64,000 bases of DNA, taken from Pseudothioclava sp033100795. GTDB taxonomy: Bacteria; Pseudomonadota; Alphaproteobacteria; Rhodobacterales; Rhodobacteraceae. A program made the translations under genes and the position numbers. The notes beneath the pieces are model-generated. The model was given only the letters and a program-made list of their open reading frames with translations. It ran no database searches and had not been told where the DNA came from. The stretch is from contig NZ_JAWLVI010000002.1 in the NCBI RefSeq assembly GCF_033100795.1, positions 124,001 to 188,000 of the forward strand. The letters are read 5' to 3'. Below, piece after piece: positions 25,361 through 34,128 of the stretch (its first letter is position 1; every line of letters starts with the position of its first letter).

Positions 25361-26644
25361 ATGGATACGATCTATGCACTAGCCACCGCCCGCGGTAAAG
25401 CGGGGGTGGCGGTTATCCGCGTTTCCGGGCCTCGCTCGAAAGAGGCGGGGCTGCGTCTTTGTGGGACATTGCCGAAAACGCGCGTTGCGGGGCTGCGAAA
25501 GCTTCGGCTGGATGGCGAAGAGCTGGACGAGGCCGTTGTTCTGGTGTTCGACGCTGGCGCAAGCTTTACCGGCGAAGAGGTGGTTGAGTTCCATATTCAT
25601 GGTGCGATTGCGACTGTCTCGGCTGTCCTGAGGGCATTGTCGCAGATCGACGGGCTTCGGATGGCAGAGGCTGGTGAGTTTACGCGTCGTGCGCTTGAAA
25701 ATGGGCGGCTTGATCTGGCTCAGGTCGAGGGGCTTGCGGATCTGATAGAAGCTGAAACAGAAGCACAACGAAAACAGGCGCTTAAGGTGCTTTCAGGTGC
25801 GGTTGGTCAGTATGTCGATGCGTGGCGCGCAGATCTTGTGCGGGCAGGTGCGCTGATCGAGGCGACAATTGATTTCGCGGATGAGGAAGTTCCGGTCGAT
25901 GTGTCGCCAGAGGTGCTGGAGCTTATCTCGCGTGTTGAAGCCGCGATTCACATGGAATTGCGCGGTATTGCCGCTGGTGAGCGTATCCGGGAAGGTTTTG
26001 AAGTCGCGATCGTCGGGCGGCCCAATGCTGGAAAATCAACGCTTTTGAATGCGATTGCGGGCCGTGATGCAGCGATTACTTCTGAAGTTGCTGGAACGAC
26101 GCGTGATGTGATCGAGGTTCGTATGGATTTGCACGGACTTGCAGTCACGGTTCTTGATACGGCCGGTCTGCGGGAAACTGATGATGTTGTTGAGGCAATC
26201 GGCGTGGAACGAGCTATCTCGCGGGCGAAAACCGCGGATTTGCGTGTATTCTTGCTCGATGGCGCCGACGTGCCGTTGATTGAGCCGCTGAATGGCGATC
26301 TGGTTGTGCATGGCAAGGCGGATGTTTTTGCGCAGGCTGGCCTGTGTGTGTCTGGCAAGACGGGAGAAGGCGTTGACCGCTTGATCTCTGAAATTGCGTC
26401 TCGACTTGAGGGTATGGCTGCTTCCGCCGGTGTCATGTCGCATGAGCGTCATCGCAATTCGTTGAGCGCGGCGTTGCGGGCTATGGAATCGGCGCGAAAT
26501 GAGGTATTAGCGGGGGCTGACCGGGCCGAATTGGCTGCGGAGGAGCTTCGGATTGCGGCGCGCGCGCTTGAATCTCTTGTTGGCCGGGTGGATGTCGAGC
26601 ATCTGCTGGATGAAATTTTCTCGAGCTTCTGCATCGGGAAGTGA
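25361..26644 (+). CDS. mnmE: tRNA modification GTPase MnmE
   Basis: 427 residues. With MnmG it makes the carboxymethylaminomethyl modification at wobble uridine 34 of certain tRNAs. The folate-binding N-domain (MDTIYALATARGKAGVAVIR) is followed by helical parts and an inserted G domain: Walker A GRPNAGKST at residues 219-227, DTAGLRET near 265. The catalytic C-terminal Cys is present in the final CIGK. ATGs at 25358 and 25361 are adjacent; the second is better spaced from AAAGG. Codons ending in T are more common than in genes farther from the origin. mnmG begins four bases after its stop. Confidence 0.97.
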   Translation: MDTIYALATARGKAGVAVIRVSGPRSKEAGLRLCGTLPKTRVAGLRKLRLDGEELDEAVVLVFDAGASFTGEEVVEFHIHGAIATVSAVLRALSQIDGLRMAEAGEFTRRALENGRLDLAQVEGLADLIEAETEAQRKQALKVLSGAVGQYVDAWRADLVRAGALIEATIDFADEEVPVDVSPEVLELISRVEAAIHMELRGIAAGERIREGFEVAIVGRPNAGKSTLLNAIAGRDAAITSEVAGTTRDVIEVRMDLHGLAVTVLDTAGLRETDDVVEAIGVERAISRAKTADLRVFLLDGADVPLIEPLNGDLVVHGKADVFAQAGLCVSGKTGEGVDRLISEIASRLEGMAASAGVMSHERHRNSLSAALRAMESARNEVLAGADRAELAAEELRIAARALESLVGRVDVEHLLDEIFSSFCIGK

Positions 26645-26647
26645 GGA

Positions 26648-28516
26648 GTGTTTCACGTGAAACATTTTGATGTCATTGTTGTGGGTGGTGGTCATGCGGG
26701 AACCGAGGCGGCTCACGCGGCAGCGCGGACTGGTGCCAAAACGGCTTTGGTGACACTTCGTGCGGATGCAATTGGTGTCATGTCATGCAATCCCGCGATT
26801 GGCGGCTTAGGAAAAGGGCACCTTGTCCGGGAAATCGACGCGCTTGATGGTGTCATGGGGCGCGGCGCGGATCTGGCGGGTATCCAGTTTCGCCTGCTAA
26901 ACCGCCGCAAGGGGCCGGCTGTCCGCGGGCCACGGGCGCAAGCGGACCGTCGTCTATATCGCGAAGCGATGCAGAAAATGACCGTTGAACAGGAAAACCT
27001 GAGCGTCATTGAGGCAGAAGTCGCGGATCTGATTTCTGAAAGCGGGCGTGTGGCTGGGGTTGTTCTGGCCGACGGGACCGAGATCCGCAGTCATGGCGTT
27101 GTGTTGACGTCCGGAACGTTCCTGAACGGTATTATTCATATCGGAGATAAGCGACGCGAAGGTGGGCGGATGGGCGACAGACCTTCGGTGGCGCTGGCGC
27201 GGCGCCTGAAGGAGCTTGGGCTTCCGCTTGGTCGCCTGAAAACCGGAACTCCTCCGCGACTCGATGGGAAAACGATTCGCTGGGATGTGCTTGAGAAGCA
27301 GCCGGGAGATGATAAGCCGGTGGTCTTTTCTTTTATGAATCGCCGACCGTTCGCGCGTCAGGTTTGTTGCGGGATAACCCATACCAACGAGCGGACGCAT
27401 GATGTGATTCGGCAGAATCTGTCGCGTTCGGCGATGTATGGTGGGCATATCGAGGGAGTCGGTCCGCGCTATTGCCCCTCGATCGAGGATAAGGTTGTTC
27501 GCTTCGCCGATAAGGCCTCGCATCAGGTGTTTCTCGAGCCAGAGGGCTTGGACGACGACACGGTATATCCGAATGGAATTTCCACTTCGCTACCCGAAGA
27601 TGTTCAGGAAGACTACGTTCGATCTATCTATGGTCTTGAATCGGTTAGGATTTTGCAGCCAGGATACGCAATCGAGTATGACTTTGTCGATCCGCGGGCG
27701 TTGCGTCAAACGCTGGAATTGCGCGCGCAACCTGGCCTCTACTTGGCAGGACAGATTAACGGAACCACGGGTTATGAAGAGGCCGCAGCACAGGGGCTTG
27801 TGGCCGGTTTAAACGCTGCGCTCGCTTCGCAGGGCCGCGAAGATGCGATCTTTAGCCGCTCATCCAGCTATATTGGTGTGATGATTGACGATCTGGTTAC
27901 GCGTGGCGTGTCAGAACCGTATCGCATGTTCACCTCGCGCGCAGAATTCCGTCTTTCGCTTCGGGCCGACAACGCCGATCAGCGTCTAACCGGCCTGGGT
28001 ATCGAGTTGGGCTGTGTTGGCGCAATGCGCCGCAATGCGTTCGAGCTAAAGATGGAGGCGCTTGCGGCGGGGCGATCACTCTTGGATCGCCTGATTTTCA
28101 CACCGAAAGAAGCAGTGAAAAAAGGACTTCCTGTCAATCAGGATGGCACAAAGCGCAGTGCATTTGATTTATTGGCGTTTCCGTCTATAGATTTCTCGAT
28201 GCTGCAAACGGCCGCACCGGAGCTGTCTGCAATTGCTGACGAAATTTCCGAGCAGCTATCCATTGAGGCTCTTTACGCAAATTATGTTGAGCGTCAGGAG
28301 AGTGATGCGGAGGCAATCAAGCGGGATGAGAGCTGGAAAATTCCGGACAGCTTCGACTTCCATTTGCTCCCAAGCCTGTCCAGCGAACTGAAAACAAAGC
28401 TTGCGCGCGCGCGCCCGCAAACGCTTGGGCACGCGGCTAAGGTAGAAGGGATGACGCCGGCGGCATTGACCCTTATCTTGGCGCGGCTGAAGCAATTTCG
28501 GGCAAAATCGGCATGA
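26648..28516 (+). CDS. mnmG: tRNA uridine 5-carboxymethylaminomethyl modification enzyme MnmG
   Basis: 622 residues, FAD-dependent partner of MnmE. It starts at GTG with GGAG just upstream; the first residues MFHVKHFDVIVVGGGHAG include the FAD-binding GGGHAGTEAA. Further family blocks: CNPAIGGLGKGHLVREIDAL near residue 50, GTFLNGIIHIG near 160, GLYLAGQINGTTGYEEAAAQ near 365 and MFTSRAEFRLSLRADNAD near 430. The C-terminal MnmE-binding helices end in LARLKQFRAKSA. Its 3' end overlaps rsmG by four bases. A parS site is built into its 5' end. Confidence 0.97.
   Translation: MFHVKHFDVIVVGGGHAGTEAAHAAARTGAKTALVTLRADAIGVMSCNPAIGGLGKGHLVREIDALDGVMGRGADLAGIQFRLLNRRKGPAVRGPRAQADRRLYREAMQKMTVEQENLSVIEAEVADLISESGRVAGVVLADGTEIRSHGVVLTSGTFLNGIIHIGDKRREGGRMGDRPSVALARRLKELGLPLGRLKTGTPPRLDGKTIRWDVLEKQPGDDKPVVFSFMNRRPFARQVCCGITHTNERTHDVIRQNLSRSAMYGGHIEGVGPRYCPSIEDKVVRFADKASHQVFLEPEGLDDDTVYPNGISTSLPEDVQEDYVRSIYGLESVRILQPGYAIEYDFVDPRALRQTLELRAQPGLYLAGQINGTTGYEEAAAQGLVAGLNAALASQGREDAIFSRSSSYIGVMIDDLVTRGVSEPYRMFTSRAEFRLSLRADNADQRLTGLGIELGCVGAMRRNAFELKMEALAAGRSLLDRLIFTPKEAVKKGLPVNQDGTKRSAFDLLAFPSIDFSMLQTAAPELSAIADEISEQLSIEALYANYVERQESDAEAIKRDESWKIPDSFDFHLLPSLSSELKTKLARARPQTLGHAAKVEGMTPAALTLILARLKQFRAKSA
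26649..26664. other. parS: parS centromere site inside mnmG
   Basis: TGTTTCACGTGAAACA is a perfect 16-bp match to the consensus ParB-binding site. It overlaps the GTG start of mnmG and encodes its first residues (FHVKH). ParB itself is encoded 3.3 kb downstream. Confidence 0.93.
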
Positions 28517-29142
28517 TTGATACGTTGAAGGCGGAATTTCAGGACAAAACTAATGTTTCACGTGAAACATTAGCGCGACTCGAGGCCTATGACGCCCTTC
28601 TTCGTAAATGGAATCAGGCGATCAATCTGGTATCCCCAAAAACCTTAGATGAGGTGTGGTCCCGGCATTTTCTGGATTCGGCCCAGCTCTTTTCCGTGGC
28701 TGGCGCGGCCAATGGACATTGGGTAGACTTGGGGTCCGGCGGCGGTTTTCCTGGTCTTGTTCTTGCTGTTATTGCCTTGGAGAAAGCCCCCGAACTACGT
28801 TTCACCCTTGTAGAAAGCGATCAGCGGAAGTCGGCGTTTCTTTTGGCGGTGGTGCGTGAGCTGGGCCTGAGCACGAAAGTTCTGGCGCGACGTATAGATG
28901 AGACTGAACCGCTAGGCGCAGATTTCCTGAGTGCACGCGCCTTGGCGCCGCTTGATGCTTTGCTCGGATTTGCAGAGCAGCATCTTGCGCCAGGGGGTGT
29001 CTGCATCTTTCCAAAAGGGGGCAGGTGGCGCGAAGAGCTTGCAGAGGCAACGAAAAACTGGTCATTTTCATATTCTACGCACCCGAGCCTAACCGACCCG
29101 GAGGCGGCTATACTGACTATTCAAGAGGTATCCCGTGTCTGA
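28513..29142 (+). CDS. rsmG: 16S rRNA (guanine-527 N7) methyltransferase RsmG
   Basis: 209 residues. It methylates G527 in the 530 loop of 16S rRNA. The SAM-binding motif WVDLGSGGGFPGLVLA lies near residue 70, LVESDQRKSAFL near 100 and DFLSARALAPLDALL near 135, all typical of GidB/RsmG. Translation is coupled to mnmG by a four-base overlap and to parA by an eight-base overlap. A parS site lies at codons 14-19, encoding NVSRET. Confidence 0.95.
   Translation: MIDTLKAEFQDKTNVSRETLARLEAYDALLRKWNQAINLVSPKTLDEVWSRHFLDSAQLFSVAGAANGHWVDLGSGGGFPGLVLAVIALEKAPELRFTLVESDQRKSAFLLAVVRELGLSTKVLARRIDETEPLGADFLSARALAPLDALLGFAEQHLAPGGVCIFPKGGRWREELAEATKNWSFSYSTHPSLTDPEAAILTIQEVSRV
28554..28569. other. parS: parS centromere site inside rsmG
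   Basis: A second perfect TGTTTCACGTGAAACA. Here the dyad symmetry extends to 24 bp (28550-28573). It lies 1.9 kb from the first copy, within the first 20 codons of rsmG. Confidence 0.93.
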
Positions 29143-29947
29143 CCCTACCCGGCCGCCGCCGCCACGAATTATCTCGATCGCCAATCAGAAGGGCGGGGTG
29201 GGAAAGACGACGACGGCAATCAATCTTGCAGCTGCGCTTGCAGAGCATGGCAAGCGTGTGCTTCTGGTCGATCTGGACCCGCAGGGAAATGCCTCAACGG
29301 GGCTTGGTTCGGAGCCAGAAAGCCGGAAGCTCAGCACCTATGAACTATTGCTCGATGATGCTCCGATTTCGGATGTTTTCCAGAAAACCGAGATCGAAGG
29401 ATTGTGGCTTTGCCCCGCAACGACAGATCTTTCCTCAGCTGATATAGAGCTGATTTCCAATGAAAAACGTAGCTTCTTGCTGCATGATGCCTTGCGTCAG
29501 CCGGATATGGATGGCTTTCGGTTCGATTACGTTCTCATCGACTGCCCGCCGTCGCTTTCGCTGCTGACAGTAAACGCGATGGCCGCCTCGCAGTCGATCC
29601 TCGTGCCGCTTCAGGCCGAGTTTTTTGCGCTGGAGGGGCTGTCGCAACTGATGCTGACGGTCCGCGAAGTGCGCCAGTCTGTGAACCGAGACCTGCGTAT
29701 CGAAGGCGTTGTCCTCACGATGTATGATGTTCGTAACAATCTATCACAACAGGTAGAGGCTGATGCGCGCGCGACGCTTGGCGAGGTAGTCTTCCGGACT
29801 ATGATTCCGCGCAATGTTCGCGTCTCCGAGGCGCCCTCTTATGCGATGTCCGTTCTGAGCTACGATGCGGGGTCGCGGGGTGCGCAGGCCTATAGGGCGC
29901 TGGCGCGCGAGATGCTGAATCGGCACGAAGCCGCTATGAAAGGGTAA
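29135..29947 (+). CDS. parA: Chromosome partitioning ATPase ParA
   Basis: 270 residues. A Walker-type ATPase that binds DNA non-specifically and moves ParB-parS complexes. The deviant Walker A motif KGGVGKTTT spans residues 19-27, with VLLVDLDPQGNAST (Walker A') near 50 and VLIDCPPSLSLLT (Walker B) near 135. Length fits a chromosomal ParA without the extra N-terminal HTH of plasmid forms. Lies between rsmG and parB, the usual order near alphaproteobacterial origins. Confidence 0.97.
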   Translation: MSDPTRPPPPRIISIANQKGGVGKTTTAINLAAALAEHGKRVLLVDLDPQGNASTGLGSEPESRKLSTYELLLDDAPISDVFQKTEIEGLWLCPATTDLSSADIELISNEKRSFLLHDALRQPDMDGFRFDYVLIDCPPSLSLLTVNAMAASQSILVPLQAEFFALEGLSQLMLTVREVRQSVNRDLRIEGVVLTMYDVRNNLSQQVEADARATLGEVVFRTMIPRNVRVSEAPSYAMSVLSYDAGSRGAQAYRALAREMLNRHEAAMKG

Positions 29948-29950
29948 ACT

Positions 29951-30838
29951 ATGAGCGAGAAAAAAGAACGCCGTGGCCTTGGTCGCGGCCTTTCGGCCCT
30001 CATGGCGGATGTTCACCTTGATCAACCGGCAAGCGACAATACGCCGCGCCGCGCAGATATGAAGCTCCCGATCGAGCAAATCGAGCCGAATCCGGATCAG
30101 CCGCGCCGCAGTTTTAATCCTGATGCGCTTGAGGAGTTGGCGGCGTCAATTCGCGTGAAGGGTGTGATTCAACCGCTTATCGTGCGTGCACACCCGACGA
30201 AGGCGGATCACTACGAAATTGTTGCGGGCGAGCGCCGCTGGAGAGCTGCGCAAATTGCCCAACTGCACGAGCTTCCGGTGATCGTGCGGTCGTTCAGCGA
30301 TATTGAAGTGCTTGAAATCGCTATCATCGAGAATATTCAGCGCGCCGAGCTTAACCCGCTTGAAGAGGCGCTTGGCTACCGTCAGTTGATGGACCGTTTC
30401 GGCCATACTCAAGAGAAAATGGCCGAGGCGCTGTCGAAAAGCCGCTCGCATATTGCCAATCTGCTGCGCCTTTTGAACTTGCCTGAGGAACTACAAGAGC
30501 TTCTGCGCGACGGACAGCTTTCGGCGGGGCATGCGCGCGCCCTGTTGACGGCGGTTGATCCGGTTGGACTGGCTCGGAAGGTTGTCTCGCAGGGGCTTTC
30601 GGTGCGCGAGACCGAGCGGCTGGCGAAGAAACCGGCCGCCGAGACAAAATCGTTGCCGCAAAGCCGGACCGTCGAAAAGGACGCCGATACCCGCGCGCTA
30701 GAAGCGGATCTTTCCGCGGCAAGCGGCATGAAGGTTTCGATTGACCACAAGGCGACCGGCGCCGGTAAGCTGATGATTGACTATAAGAATCTTGATGAGC
30801 TTGACGCTATTTGCCAGATGCTCAGCAATTTCCGCTGA
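29951..30838 (+). CDS. parB: Chromosome partitioning protein ParB
   Basis: 295 residues. A CTP-dependent clamp that loads at parS. The N-terminal domain has LPIEQIEPNPDQPRRSF near residue 40, then the nucleotide-binding VAGERRWRAAQIA near residue 92 and IIENIQRAELNPLEEALGY near 120. The HTH region has QEKMAEALSKSRSHIANLLR near 157. The C-terminal dimerisation region ends in LDAICQMLSNF. It begins three bases after parA. It has two perfect cognate sites within this window. Confidence 0.97.
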   Translation: MSEKKERRGLGRGLSALMADVHLDQPASDNTPRRADMKLPIEQIEPNPDQPRRSFNPDALEELAASIRVKGVIQPLIVRAHPTKADHYEIVAGERRWRAAQIAQLHELPVIVRSFSDIEVLEIAIIENIQRAELNPLEEALGYRQLMDRFGHTQEKMAEALSKSRSHIANLLRLLNLPEELQELLRDGQLSAGHARALLTAVDPVGLARKVVSQGLSVRETERLAKKPAAETKSLPQSRTVEKDADTRALEADLSAASGMKVSIDHKATGAGKLMIDYKNLDELDAICQMLSNFR

Positions 30839-30840
30839 GT

Positions 30841-31197
30841 TCAAACGCTTGGGCGGGTCCAAATGAACAGGCTGACAGTGACAAGGATACCTGCCTGAAT
30901 AAAAAGAACTTTTGCACCGACTCCAATCGCGAACGTCAGCGCAATAGACGCAAGAATAGACACTGTTGCGGCAATTTTTGCGCGTTTTGAGATCGCGCCG
31001 CGGTCGTTCCAGTCCTGTATCGCGGCACCGAATTTCGGATGTGTTAGGAGCCAGTGGTGAAGTCGCTCGGAGGAGCGAGCGAAGAAAAATGCCGCAAGAA
31101 GCAGAAATGGAACGGTCGGCAACAGCGGAACAAGGACGCCCACGAGAGCCAGGCCGAACGAGAGTCCGCCCAATATGCCCCAGACGAGCCGCGTCAT
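30841..31197 (-). CDS. DUF454 (YbaN-like) inner-membrane protein
   Basis: 118 residues with three hydrophobic segments. The N-terminal pattern ILGGLSFGLALVGVLVPLLP followed by TVPFLLLAAFFFARSSERLH is characteristic of the DUF454/YbaN family, whose function is unknown. It overlaps the hemW start region by four bases and is the last gene of rph-rdgB-ridA-hemW-DUF454. Its stop faces the parB stop two bases away. Confidence 0.85.
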   Translation of the reverse strand: MTRLVWGILGGLSFGLALVGVLVPLLPTVPFLLLAAFFFARSSERLHHWLLTHPKFGAAIQDWNDRGAISKRAKIAATVSILASIALTFAIGVGAKVLFIQAGILVTVSLFIWTRPSV

Positions 31198-32351
31198 GGC
31201 ATCAACTCGCGTATGACGGCATTCAACACCGCACGCCCGTTCTGCGTGGCGGAAATTAGACCCTGTTTCAGCGTAATCATGCCAAATTCTTGCAGCATCT
31301 CTATCTTGGATGGGTCAAGCGGTGCGCCTGAAAGGCGGGTGAAGCGATCGGTGTCCAGCCCCTCCCTGAGACGCAAGCCAAATAGCAAAAGCTCGATTGC
31401 CTGCTCGTGTTGGGGCAGGGCATCGCGGTCAAGCTCGCCGGAGCCTGCCGTTTCGACTTGCTGAAGCCACGCTTCGGGAGATTTAGGGGTATCGGTCGCG
31501 TAGCGAGCGCTGCCCAGCGATAGTCGTCCGTGCGCCCCCGGGCCGATGCCGACATAATCGCCGTAGCGCCAATAAACAAGGTTGTGACGGCTTTCGGCAC
31601 CAGCTCGGGCATGGTTTGAGATCTCATAGGCTGGAAGCCCGTAGGAGTCACAAATTTCCTGTGTTATCACATACATATCTGATGCAAGGTCATCATCCGG
31701 TAACCCGCGCAGCTTTCCCGCCGCGAGGCGTGCGCCGAAGGCTGTGCCATCTTCGATCGTCAGTTGATACAGCGAGAAGTGGTCAACTGCCATTTCCAGC
31801 GCTTCCCGAAGCTCGGCTTTCCACGCGTCCAGAGACTGGTCCTGCCGCGCGTAGATCAGATCAAAGCTGACCCGATCAAAATGCTTGCGCGCGATGTCAA
31901 AGGCCGCGCGCCCTTCGGCGGCGGTATGCATCCGGCCCAGTTTGCGCAGATCGTCGTCGTTCAGCGCCTGCATTCCCATCGAAATACGGTTCACCCCAGA
32001 CTCGGAATAGGCTCTAAACCGCCCGGATTCGATGCTTGTGGGGTTTGCCTCCAGCGTGATTTCAACGTCATTCGCCAGCGTCCAGCGGTCGCGAATTCGA
32101 TCAAGGATGGCCTGAACCAACTCAGGCTCCATCAATGAGGGCGTGCCTCCACCGAAGAAAACCGATTTCAGAACGCGCCCCTTTGTTTCGGCAGCGTAGC
32201 GGTCAATCTCGGCTAAATAGGCTCTATTCCAGCGTGATTGGTCGATTTTCGCGGATACATGCGAGTTGAAATCGCAATAGGGGCATTTGGCGGCACAGAA
32301 GGGCCAATGCAGGTAAAGGCCGAAGCCACCATGCCGCCAATCTTGGGTCAT
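31194..32351 (-). CDS. hemW: Radical SAM heme chaperone HemW
   Basis: 385 residues. HemW binds and delivers heme to membrane proteins; it was long labelled as oxygen-independent coproporphyrinogen oxidase. The radical SAM cysteines are Cys19, Cys23 and Cys26 in FCAAKCPYCDF. SVFFGGGTPSLM near residue 65, ITLEANPTS near 100 and GVNRISMGMQALNDDDLRKLGR near 120 (read here in parts) are family blocks. It lacks the extra N-terminal segment and third-position cysteine pattern of true HemN oxidase. Overlaps neighbours by four bases on both sides. Confidence 0.93.
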   Translation of the reverse strand: MTQDWRHGGFGLYLHWPFCAAKCPYCDFNSHVSAKIDQSRWNRAYLAEIDRYAAETKGRVLKSVFFGGGTPSLMEPELVQAILDRIRDRWTLANDVEITLEANPTSIESGRFRAYSESGVNRISMGMQALNDDDLRKLGRMHTAAEGRAAFDIARKHFDRVSFDLIYARQDQSLDAWKAELREALEMAVDHFSLYQLTIEDGTAFGARLAAGKLRGLPDDDLASDMYVITQEICDSYGLPAYEISNHARAGAESRHNLVYWRYGDYVGIGPGAHGRLSLGSARYATDTPKSPEAWLQQVETAGSGELDRDALPQHEQAIELLLFGLRLREGLDTDRFTRLSGAPLDPSKIEMLQEFGMITLKQGLISATQNGRAVLNAVIRELMP

Positions 32352-32731
32352 CCCTTAAACGCCGTCAGTTCGATTTCGATTTTCATCGCAGGGTTCACAA
32401 GGCCGGCCACGATCATCGTTGCTGCGGGGCGGATCTCGCCGAACACCTCGGATAGTGCTGGGATGATTTCTTCCATATAGGCCGCGTTGGTGATTATGTA
32501 GTTGGCTCGCACGACGTCCTCGAAGCTGAAACCAGCCTCGTCTAGTGCACGTTTGATCGTTGCGAAGGTGTTGCGCGCCTGATCCAGCACGCTGTCAGGA
32601 AAAGCCTTGGTATCCGGATCGGCGCCGGTTGTGCCCGCAACAAAGCACCAGTCGCCTTTAACGACGGCACGCGAGTAGCCGAGTTTCGGCTCGTAAGGCG
32701 AGCCGCCGGAGATATTTCTGCGATCAGACAT
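32348..32731 (-). CDS. RidA-family protein
   Basis: 127 residues of the YjgF/YER057c/UK114 fold, which deaminates reactive enamine/imine intermediates in true RidA members. Family features are YSRAVVKGDWCFVAGTTG near residue 20 and VFGEIRPAATMIVAGLVNP near 100. The arginine of the substrate site is in the expected place (IRPAATMI). The family has many paralogues and the substrate is not certain. Two bases separate it from rdgB upstream. Confidence 0.88.
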   Translation of the reverse strand: MSDRRNISGGSPYEPKLGYSRAVVKGDWCFVAGTTGADPDTKAFPDSVLDQARNTFATIKRALDEAGFSFEDVVRANYIITNAAYMEEIIPALSEVFGEIRPAATMIVAGLVNPAMKIEIELTAFKG

Positions 32732-32733
32732 GA

Positions 32734-33342
32734 TTATGCCTCGAAACAGGCGACGAGCTTGTTGAATGCATCGGCGCGGTGGGAGATTTCGTTTTTCTTC
32801 GCCGGGTCCATCTCGGCAAAGGTGATGTCAAGGCCCGCAGGCTGGAACATCGGGTCGTAGCCGTGGCCAAGTTGGCCGCGCATGGGCCAGACAAGCTGCC
32901 CTTCGACCTTGCCTTCGAACACTTCGTCATGACCGTCGGGCCAAGCAAGCACCAAAGTCGAGCGAAAACGCGCGGTGCGCGGCTCGGGGGCGGCGCGATC
33001 TTCGCAAGCGGCCCAGGTCTTTGTCATCGCCATGGTGAAATCGCGCCCATTCGGGGTTTCGGCCCAATCGGCGGTATAGACGCCCGGCGCGAGATCAAGG
33101 CAATCGACCTCGATGCCGGAATCATCCGCCAGCGCCGGAAGGCCTGTCGCCTTGGCCGCCGCATGGGCCTTGATCCGCGCATTGCCGATAAAGGTGCTTT
33201 CGGTCTCTTCCGGTTCGATCAGGCCAAGCTCTTTCGCGCCAACGCACTCAATCCGGAAAGGCGCCAGAAGAGCGCGCATCTCTTCCAGCTTTCCGGCGTT
33301 ATGCGTGGCGACCAGCAGCTTTTTGTCGGTGAATTTCCTCAT
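32734..33342 (-). CDS. rdgB: XTP/dITP diphosphatase
   Basis: 202 residues. It removes deaminated purine triphosphates from the nucleotide pool. The phosphate-binding LLVATHNAGKLEEM is at the N-terminus, ALADDSGIEVDCLDLAPGVY near residue 70 gives the metal-binding acidics, and GYDPMFQP followed by TFAEM lies near 160. Starts within the last four bases of rph, forming the common rph-rdgB pair. Confidence 0.96.
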   Translation of the reverse strand: MRKFTDKKLLVATHNAGKLEEMRALLAPFRIECVGAKELGLIEPEETESTFIGNARIKAHAAAKATGLPALADDSGIEVDCLDLAPGVYTADWAETPNGRDFTMAMTKTWAACEDRAAPEPRTARFRSTLVLAWPDGHDEVFEGKVEGQLVWPMRGQLGHGYDPMFQPAGLDITFAEMDPAKKNEISHRADAFNKLVACFEA

Positions 33343-34052
33343 CCGATGGCGGCTTTCTGGGCTTTGACCAGCTCTGCCACGCCATTTTCGGCCAGATCAA
33401 GCAGCTCATTCATCTGCGCGCGGCTGAAGGTGGCGCCTTCTGCGGACATTTGCACTTCGATCAGCTTGCCTGCGCCAGTCATGATGAAGTTGCCGTCGGT
33501 GCCTGCTTCGCTGTCCTCGGCGTAGTCAAGGTCGCAAACGGGTTGGCCAGCGTAGATGCCGCAGGAAATCGCCGCGACGTGGTCGATCAGCGGGTCCGAG
33601 GTGCAAGCGCCCGATTTCAGCAGCTTGTTCACCGCAAGGCGCAGCGCAACCCAACCGCCCGTGATCGAGGCGCAGCGCGTGCCGCCGTCGGCCTGAATCA
33701 CATCGCAATCGACAACGATCTGGCGTTCGCCAAGGGCCGAGCGGTCAACGCCTGCGCGCAGCGCGCGCCCGATCAGGCGCTGGATCTCGACGGTGCGGCC
33801 ACCTTGTTTGCCGGTGGCAGCCTCGCGGCGGTTGCGGGTGTTGGTCGCGCGCGGCAGCATCCCGTATTCGGCCGTCACCCAACCAAGGCCCGAGCCTTTC
33901 AGGAACGAGGGCGCGCGATCCTCGATCGTGGCGGTGCACAGAACATGGGTGTCGCCCATTTTGATCAGGCACGAGCCTTCGGCGTGCTTGGTGACACCGG
34001 TCTCGATTGAAATTGTGCGCAATTCGCTTAAATTCCGGCCAGAGGGGCGCAT
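33339..34052 (-). CDS. rph: Ribonuclease PH
   Basis: 237 residues from the ATG at 34052. A phosphorolytic 3'-5' exonuclease that trims tRNA precursors. It begins MRPSGRNLSELRTISIETG and has SCLIKMGDTHVLCTATIED near residue 25, GWVTAEYGMLPRATNTRNRR near 60 and DVIQADGGTRCASITGG near 115. The frame extends 600 bases further upstream without a stop, but that part is antisense to hrcA and is not used. Divergent from hrcA. Confidence 0.96.
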   Translation of the reverse strand: MRPSGRNLSELRTISIETGVTKHAEGSCLIKMGDTHVLCTATIEDRAPSFLKGSGLGWVTAEYGMLPRATNTRNRREAATGKQGGRTVEIQRLIGRALRAGVDRSALGERQIVVDCDVIQADGGTRCASITGGWVALRLAVNKLLKSGACTSDPLIDHVAAISCGIYAGQPVCDLDYAEDSEAGTDGNFIMTGAGKLIEVQMSAEGATFSRAQMNELLDLAENGVAELVKAQKAAIG

Positions 34053-34128
34053 GCGTATAGTCCTTTTTCTCGCGTTTGTTGCGTCCATTTGAGGCCCGCG
34101 CCAAAATGATGCAACCCCGAAGCGGGGG

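Noticed and set aside
31194..32351. Oxygen-independent coproporphyrinogen III oxidase (HemN)
   Set aside because: Length and the N-terminus fit HemW; the longer N-terminal region of true HemN is missing.
34053..34128. A CIRCE element ahead of hrcA
   Set aside because: The gap contains no TTAGCACTC/GAGTGCTAA dyad; an isolated TTAGCACTT near 3275 has no second arm.
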